DNA of 54,767 nt, from NCBI GenBank assembly GCA_017478245.1, contig JAFVDW010000011.1, positions 1-54,767 on the forward strand. The letters run 5' to 3'. Position numbers and translations under genes: made by a program. Origin of the DNA: Lachnospiraceae bacterium. Lineage in GTDB: Bacteria; Bacillota; Clostridia; Lachnospirales; Lachnospiraceae. Shown piece after piece: positions 54,606-54,767 of this stretch. Position 1 is the first letter of the stretch; each line of letters begins with the position of its first letter. Under the pieces are notes generated by a model, which worked only from the letters and a program-made list of their open reading frames with translations, was not told the DNA's origin and did no database searches.

Positions 54606-54767
54606 ATTTCAATCCACACACCCGCAAGGGGTGTGACGGGATTTGTCAAAAGGCATAATCCACATATCGGATTTCAATCCACACACCCGCAAGGGGTGTG
54701 ACGCCGTCTTGAATTGCCCGTACCATGTCGGTGTTATTTCAATCCACACACCCGCAAGGGGTGTGAC
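54606..54767 (-). CRISPR. type I-C-like CRISPR array, continuing beyond the window
   Basis: Three perfect 32-base repeats (54606-54637, 54671-54702, 54736-54767) and two 33-base spacers (54638-54670, 54703-54735). The last repeat ends at the final base of the window. Repeat length, the CACACCC-GCAA-GGGGTGTG stem and the ATTTCAATCC terminus match type I-C repeats. Polarity predicts transcription on the minus strand with leader and cas genes to the right, outside this window; the subtype is therefore an inference from the repeat. Confidence 0.95.

Overview
The window looks like a chromosomal segment of an anaerobic Clostridia, most likely Lachnospiraceae. The evidence is gene content: a Firmicutes-type Tad/Flp pilus locus, S-layer-homology (SLH) proteins, a domain-permuted GH3 beta-glucosidase of the kind known from Butyrivibrio and Ruminococcus, a YolD/UvrX-type Y-family polymerase pair, a cysteine-rich KTR protein and type I-C-like CRISPR repeats. 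Ribosome binding sites are strong (GGAGG) and promoters are mostly sigma-A-like. The species is inferred, not shown.

Layout. 0.2-11 kb: a minus-strand Tad pilus operon (tadA, tadB, tadC, a small pilin, two TadE-like pseudopilins, a CpaB/SAF protein, a Cys-rich lipoprotein, a 1453-aa glycine-rich/InlB-repeat surface protein and an A24 prepilin peptidase). 11.2-15.5 kb: a 37-aa membrane peptide, cysK with a cotranscribed Rrf2 regulator, a divergent aroA and a carbamate kinase. 15.6-24.6 kb: three SLH surface proteins (a GH16 glucanase, a C39-like cysteine peptidase candidate and an unknown). 24.7-32.3 kb: a HerA/DUF853 ATPase, a queuosine-precursor transporter with a radical SAM partner, YolD plus a Y-family polymerase interrupted by an in-frame stop, and a TPR/DUF4037 protein. 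32.4-43.8 kb: a chemoreceptor, a Spx/ArsC-like protein, a cell-wall amidase lipoprotein, a glycerol-1-phosphate-dehydrogenase-like enzyme, an NAD-dependent epimerase, polyphosphate:AMP phosphotransferase, an AqpZ aquaporin and a large extracytoplasmic-propeller HD-GYP protein. 43.8-52.1 kb: a frameshifted membrane protein, a PadR/DUF2812 pair, a PD-(D/E)XK transposase-family nuclease, a lipoprotein cyclophilin, an orphan 163-aa protein and the permuted GH3.

52.4-54.8 kb is the most unusual part. Two leader-distal CRISPR repeats are followed directly by the decayed gene of a phage minor capsid protein, whose C-terminal tail resembles a CdiA-type nuclease toxin. A KTR peptide gene and a degenerate tRNA-like sequence come next, and then the CRISPR array resumes and runs off the window. 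From repeat polarity, the leader and any cas genes should lie to the right.

How the genes fit together: much of the window serves the cell surface (pilus, SLH proteins, amidase, lipoproteins). The GH16 and GH3 enzymes could together break down beta-glucans. Several regulators sit beside palindromes that overlap promoters (Rrf2 at cysK, PadR at 46.3 kb), which suggests local autoregulation.
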